Shown: one piece after another, positions 59,076 through 64,000 of the stretch
Position numbering within the stretch: position 1 is the first letter of the stretch
Layout of the letters: each line of letters opens with the position of its first letter
Assembly: GCA_937899065.1 (NCBI GenBank)
Contig: CALBPG010000237.1
Location: 1-64,000, forward strand
Direction: 5' to 3'
Length of the DNA: 64,000 nucleotides
From: an uncultured Allomuricauda sp.
Lineage (GTDB): Bacteria; Bacteroidota; Bacteroidia; Flavobacteriales; Flavobacteriaceae
Translations under genes and position numbers: made by a program
Notes under the pieces: generated by a model
The model's database searches: none
What the model was told of the DNA's origin: nothing
The model's input: the letters and a program-made list of their open reading frames with translations, nothing else

Positions 59076-59966
59076 ATGAACGTAGCGGATTTTCTGAACA
59101 TATTGCAATAGTCGAACACGATTCTTTCACCCCAGCAAACACGGGAGTTGGAAGACATTGTGAATGAATACCCCTATTTTCAAGCCTCAAGGGCCCTTTA
59201 TTTGAAGGGATTAAAAAACTTAGACAGTTACAAATACAATGATGTACTAAAAGTAACCGCAGCCTATACTTCGGACCGCGAAGTACTGTTCGATTACATC
59301 ACTTCCCAACAATTTGTTCAAAACCAGATTGCCGACACCCTTAGTGGACGGTCTCAAAAACTGGAAGAACAGGATATTATTTCTGAGGCTGTCGAGCCCA
59401 ATCCGGAAACCGAAGTCATGCTCGGAGAACCGGAAGAAGCACCCTACCCGCAAAACATTGACCATGCGGAACAAATCCTTGACCCCCAGCTATTTGCCTC
59501 AAAGGAACCTAAACCACTTAAGGAAAATACCCAGGAAGAGGAGCCAGGAAACGAACATGAAGCAAAGGACGATGAGCCTCTCCCCAAAACCAGTAGGTTC
59601 GAGAAACACTCCTTTTCTGAATGGTTAGCCCTGACCAATACCACGAAAACAGCGGAAATCACTCCTGAAAAACAAGAACTGGTCAAAAAAAGGAAGTTCG
59701 AGCTTTTGGACAAGTTCATTGAGGAAAACCCTAAAATTGTCCCAAAAGCCAAAACCGAAACTAAAATCGACATCAAGGAGTCGGTAAAAATGGATAAAAG
59801 TGAACTTATGACCGAAACTTTGGCCAAAGTTTACCTCGAACAAAAGAAGTACAAAAAAGCCATTCAAGCCTTTAAGATATTGAGTTTGAAATATCCAGAA
59901 AAAAGTAGTTTCTTTGCGGACCAAATTCAAGCAGTGAAAAAACTGCAAAAAGCTAAGGACAAGTAA
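59076..59966 (+). CDS. Conserved hypothetical protein; ATG-initiated frame carries in-frame TAG at codon 12
   Basis: ATG 59076: MNVADFLNILQ*SNTILSPQQTRELEDIVNEYPYFQASRALYLKGLKN...; rest of ORF open to 59966; TAG at 59109-59111. Confidence 0.8.
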
Positions 59967-59972
59967 TAACTT

Positions 59973-60344
59973 ATGGGAACGACGTTTACAATCTTTTTAA
60001 TTCTCATCATTGTAGTTTGTTTACTGTTGATGTTGGTGATTATGGTGCAAAACCCTAAAGGAGGCGGATTGTCTTCTTCATTTGGAGGGGGAGGTAACCA
60101 AGTAGTAGGAGGTGTCAAAAAAACAGGTGACTTTTTGGATAAAAGTACTTGGACCTTGGCAACCTTGCTTATTGTATTGATACTGCTATCGAATGTAGCG
60201 TTAAAAGGTAATTTTGGTCAGGCTGATTCTAAATTGTTGAATGGAGATGATATCGAAAATACCGTTCCTGAAACCTTACCTGGTGAACCAGCGGAAGTAC
60301 CTCCATCAGAAGGAACTTCTAATCCTGCGGACACCCTTCAGTAG
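59973..60344 (+). CDS. secG: Preprotein translocase subunit SecG
   Basis: VIMVQNPKGGGLSSSFGGGGNQVVGGVKKTGDFLDKSTW. Confidence 0.95.
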   Translation: MGTTFTIFLILIIVVCLLLMLVIMVQNPKGGGLSSSFGGGGNQVVGGVKKTGDFLDKSTWTLATLLIVLILLSNVALKGNFGQADSKLLNGDDIENTVPETLPGEPAEVPPSEGTSNPADTLQ

Positions 60345-60371
60345 TTACCGAAAATGACAAAAAAATAATGA

Positions 60372-60404
60372 AATGCCAGCTTGAGTGACAAGCTGGCATT
60401 TTTG
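60372..60404 (+). terminator. Rho-independent terminator
   Basis: AATGCCAGCTT-GAGTGAC-AAGCTGGCATT, T-rich tail. Confidence 0.85.
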
Positions 60405-60494
60405 TTTTAACAGTTTGGCAGTTTTTCATTAAATGGCATAATTTCTGTCCTCCCAATCACGAATTTTTAAAATAAATACCTAAAAATTAAAAAT

Positions 60495-60773
60495 ATGGCT
60501 AAAGTAAACATCAAACCCTTGGCGGATAGGGTACTTATCGAGCCTATGGCGGCCGAGACCAAAACCGCTTCCGGTATCATTATCCCTGATACGGCCAAAG
60601 AGAAACCTCAAAAAGGAAAAGTAGTGGCCGTGGGCCCTGGAACCAAAGATGAGGCGCTTACCGTTAAAGTAGGTGATAGCGTTCTTTACGGGAAATATGC
60701 CGGTACAGAGCTAAAATTGGAAGGTACCGACTATTTGATGATGCGCGAGAGTGACATTTTAGCAATTGTATAA
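60495..60773 (+). CDS. groES: Co-chaperonin GroES
   Basis: [45 protein letters not shown]. Confidence 0.98.
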   Translation: MAKVNIKPLADRVLIEPMAAETKTASGIIIPDTAKEKPQKGKVVAVGPGTKDEALTVKVGDSVLYGKYAGTELKLEGTDYLMMRESDILAIV

Positions 60774-60777
60774 TTAA

Positions 60778-62424
<1,647 letters not shown>

Positions 62425-62452
62425 TCAGTCATTACCATTTATATAATAAGAG

Positions 62453-62485
62453 AACGCCTGTGAAAAATTCACGGGCGTTTTTTAT
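62453..62485 (+). terminator. Rho-independent terminator
   Basis: AACGCCTGTGAA-AAA-TTCACGGGCGTT followed by T-run. Confidence 0.85.
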
Positions 62486-62608
62486 ATCAGCATCTTTTAG
62501 CAACATCTTTCTTTCAAATTTGTAGTTTGGATGTTCCTTGATGCCCTCCGTCTAATAGTTTCTCGCAGCGAATTTTAATTGGCTAATTTTTGGTAAAATT
62601 CCTTTTCA

Positions 62609-63808
62609 ATGAAGCTTTTAAGACGCGTTGCACCGATTATGGTCTTGCTTTTGGCCATGTTGTTCATCGCCAACTCGCCAAAAAAACAAAAGGAGCAACC
62701 CATTGTGGTCATGGCCTATTATGTGCCTGAAAAGGAGTATCGTCCTGACCTTCTACCACTGAACCAATTGACCCATATTATCTTTTCCTTTACACATGTG
62801 ATTGATGGGGAGATGAAATTCCGGGATACGGAAAACAAGAAGAAGCTACACCAGTTAGTAGCCCAACGCAAAAACCATCCACATCTTAAAGTAATGATTG
62901 CTTGTGGGGGATGGGGCGCTGATGGTTTCTCCGATATGGCCTCTACTTCAGAAAATCGAAAAAAGTTCGTCGAGAGTGTCGTTGCTTTTAATAAAGAATT
63001 TAAGTTGGACGGGGTGGATATTGACTGGGAATACCCTGCCATCCCCGCCGCTGGCACGGGGGCACGACCTGAAGACAAACAGAACTTCACACTACTTATG
63101 CAGGAACTTCGCGCAGCGCTCAATACGCTGGACCGAAAGCAAATCCTCACTTTTGCCTCTGCCGGATGGAAACGCTACTACAAAAACGTTGAACTGGAAA
63201 GCGTAATGAAAGTGGTAGATTATATGAACATCATGACCTATGACCAAGTGGGTCCTTCCTCCCCATTTACCGGACATCATACCGCTTTAGGACACATAGC
63301 GGAAAAGGATATTGCAGATACCCCTGCGGCAGAATTCATCAACGCATATCGAAAATCCAAACAGGACAAAGACCGGGATTATGGTCCAAGGTCGGCTGAA
63401 AAAATTGTTCGGTTTTGCCTCGACCAAGGAATAAAAGCAGAACAACTTGTAATTGGTGCCGCATTCTATGGAAGGGCTTGGAAGGGCGTTCCACCAAACA
63501 ACAATGGTCTCTACGAAAAAAACTCAGGAGCTCACATTGGGTGGAGCGCGTACTATCAAATCCGAAAAGAATTTGAATCGGATAAGACCTATAAGAGACA
63601 TTGGGATTCCATAGCAAAAGCCCCTTATCTCTACAATGCGAAAGACAGTATTTTCATCAGTTATGATGATTCCGTTTCCGTTCGGTTAAAAACCAAATAT
63701 ACCATCAACAAAAAATTGGGAGGTATTATGTTCTGGCAATTGGGAAACGATACCAAAGACGAAAACAGTCTTTTACAGTCCATTTATAATGCTTCTATCA
63801 AAAATTGA
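62609..63808 (+). CDS. Glycoside hydrolase family 18 (chitinase-like)
   Basis: FKLDGVDIDWEYP catalytic DxxDxDxE motif; MTYDQ. Confidence 0.95.
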   Translation: MKLLRRVAPIMVLLLAMLFIANSPKKQKEQPIVVMAYYVPEKEYRPDLLPLNQLTHIIFSFTHVIDGEMKFRDTENKKKLHQLVAQRKNHPHLKVMIACGGWGADGFSDMASTSENRKKFVESVVAFNKEFKLDGVDIDWEYPAIPAAGTGARPEDKQNFTLLMQELRAALNTLDRKQILTFASAGWKRYYKNVELESVMKVVDYMNIMTYDQVGPSSPFTGHHTALGHIAEKDIADTPAAEFINAYRKSKQDKDRDYGPRSAEKIVRFCLDQGIKAEQLVIGAAFYGRAWKGVPPNNNGLYEKNSGAHIGWSAYYQIRKEFESDKTYKRHWDSIAKAPYLYNAKDSIFISYDDSVSVRLKTKYTINKKLGGIMFWQLGNDTKDENSLLQSIYNASIKN

Positions 63809-63825
63809 AACAATCCCCTCAATAG

Positions 63826-64000
63826 CTAGAACAACATCCAAAATGCCATCACCAACATGACGGCATTTTCAATGAATGTGGCCTCGGTCATTGGCAAATT
63901 CAGCGCCGTACCCAGACAAGCGCAGCGAATAATTTTTTTATCCAATAAGGCTTTGGTCACCCCAACAGTTGTGATGCCTAAAACCAAAATAGTAATCCAA
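63826..64000 (-). CDS. MauE/DoxX-like membrane protein, C-terminal part (5' end outside window)
   Basis: Minus-strand frame: WITILVLGITTVGVTKALLDKKIIRCACLGTALNLPMTEATFIENAVMLVMAFWMLF*. Confidence 0.7.
   Translation of the reverse strand, partial: WITILVLGITTVGVTKALLDKKIIRCACLGTALNLPMTEATFIENAVMLVMAFWMLF

Overview
Chromosomal window from a Bacteroidota genome, most likely a marine Flavobacteriaceae member (inferred from gldKLMN, a SusC/SusD pair and gene-family content). Most of it is ordinary: SusC/SusD, RND efflux operon, T9SS/gliding operon gldK-L-M-N (minus strand), formimidoylglutamase, topA, miaB, sigma-54 activator, lptE, secG, groES/groEL, GH18. Strongest unusual signals: (1) an unlisted 45-aa ORF at 17502-17639 (-), MKKNSKTQPRLKLSKIRIARIDNPEMILGG|RCTRGRTGETSKGRP. 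It looks like a double-glycine-leader (RiPP-type) precursor, lying between a TPR-AraC regulator and a lipoprotein prolyl oligopeptidase, with a terminator/attenuator hairpin abutting the peptidase start codon. (2) A tandem, partly truncated GIY-YIG endonuclease unit whose units are separated by a tRNA 3'-end mimic (T-arm plus acceptor-like 3' strand) and a terminator. (3) An in-frame TAG at codon 12 of the otherwise intact gene after lptE. (4) A DAPG-hydrolase-like gene split by apparent frameshifts. (5) A CnrYXH-like sigma/anti-sigma/metal-sensor set divergent from an EF-hand/YHYH/MORN/SCO operon. (6) An AT-rich single-gene cassette bounded by 10-bp inverted repeats. (7) A structured leader upstream of susC. 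All calls come from reading the sequence and the supplied ORF track; no searches were run.
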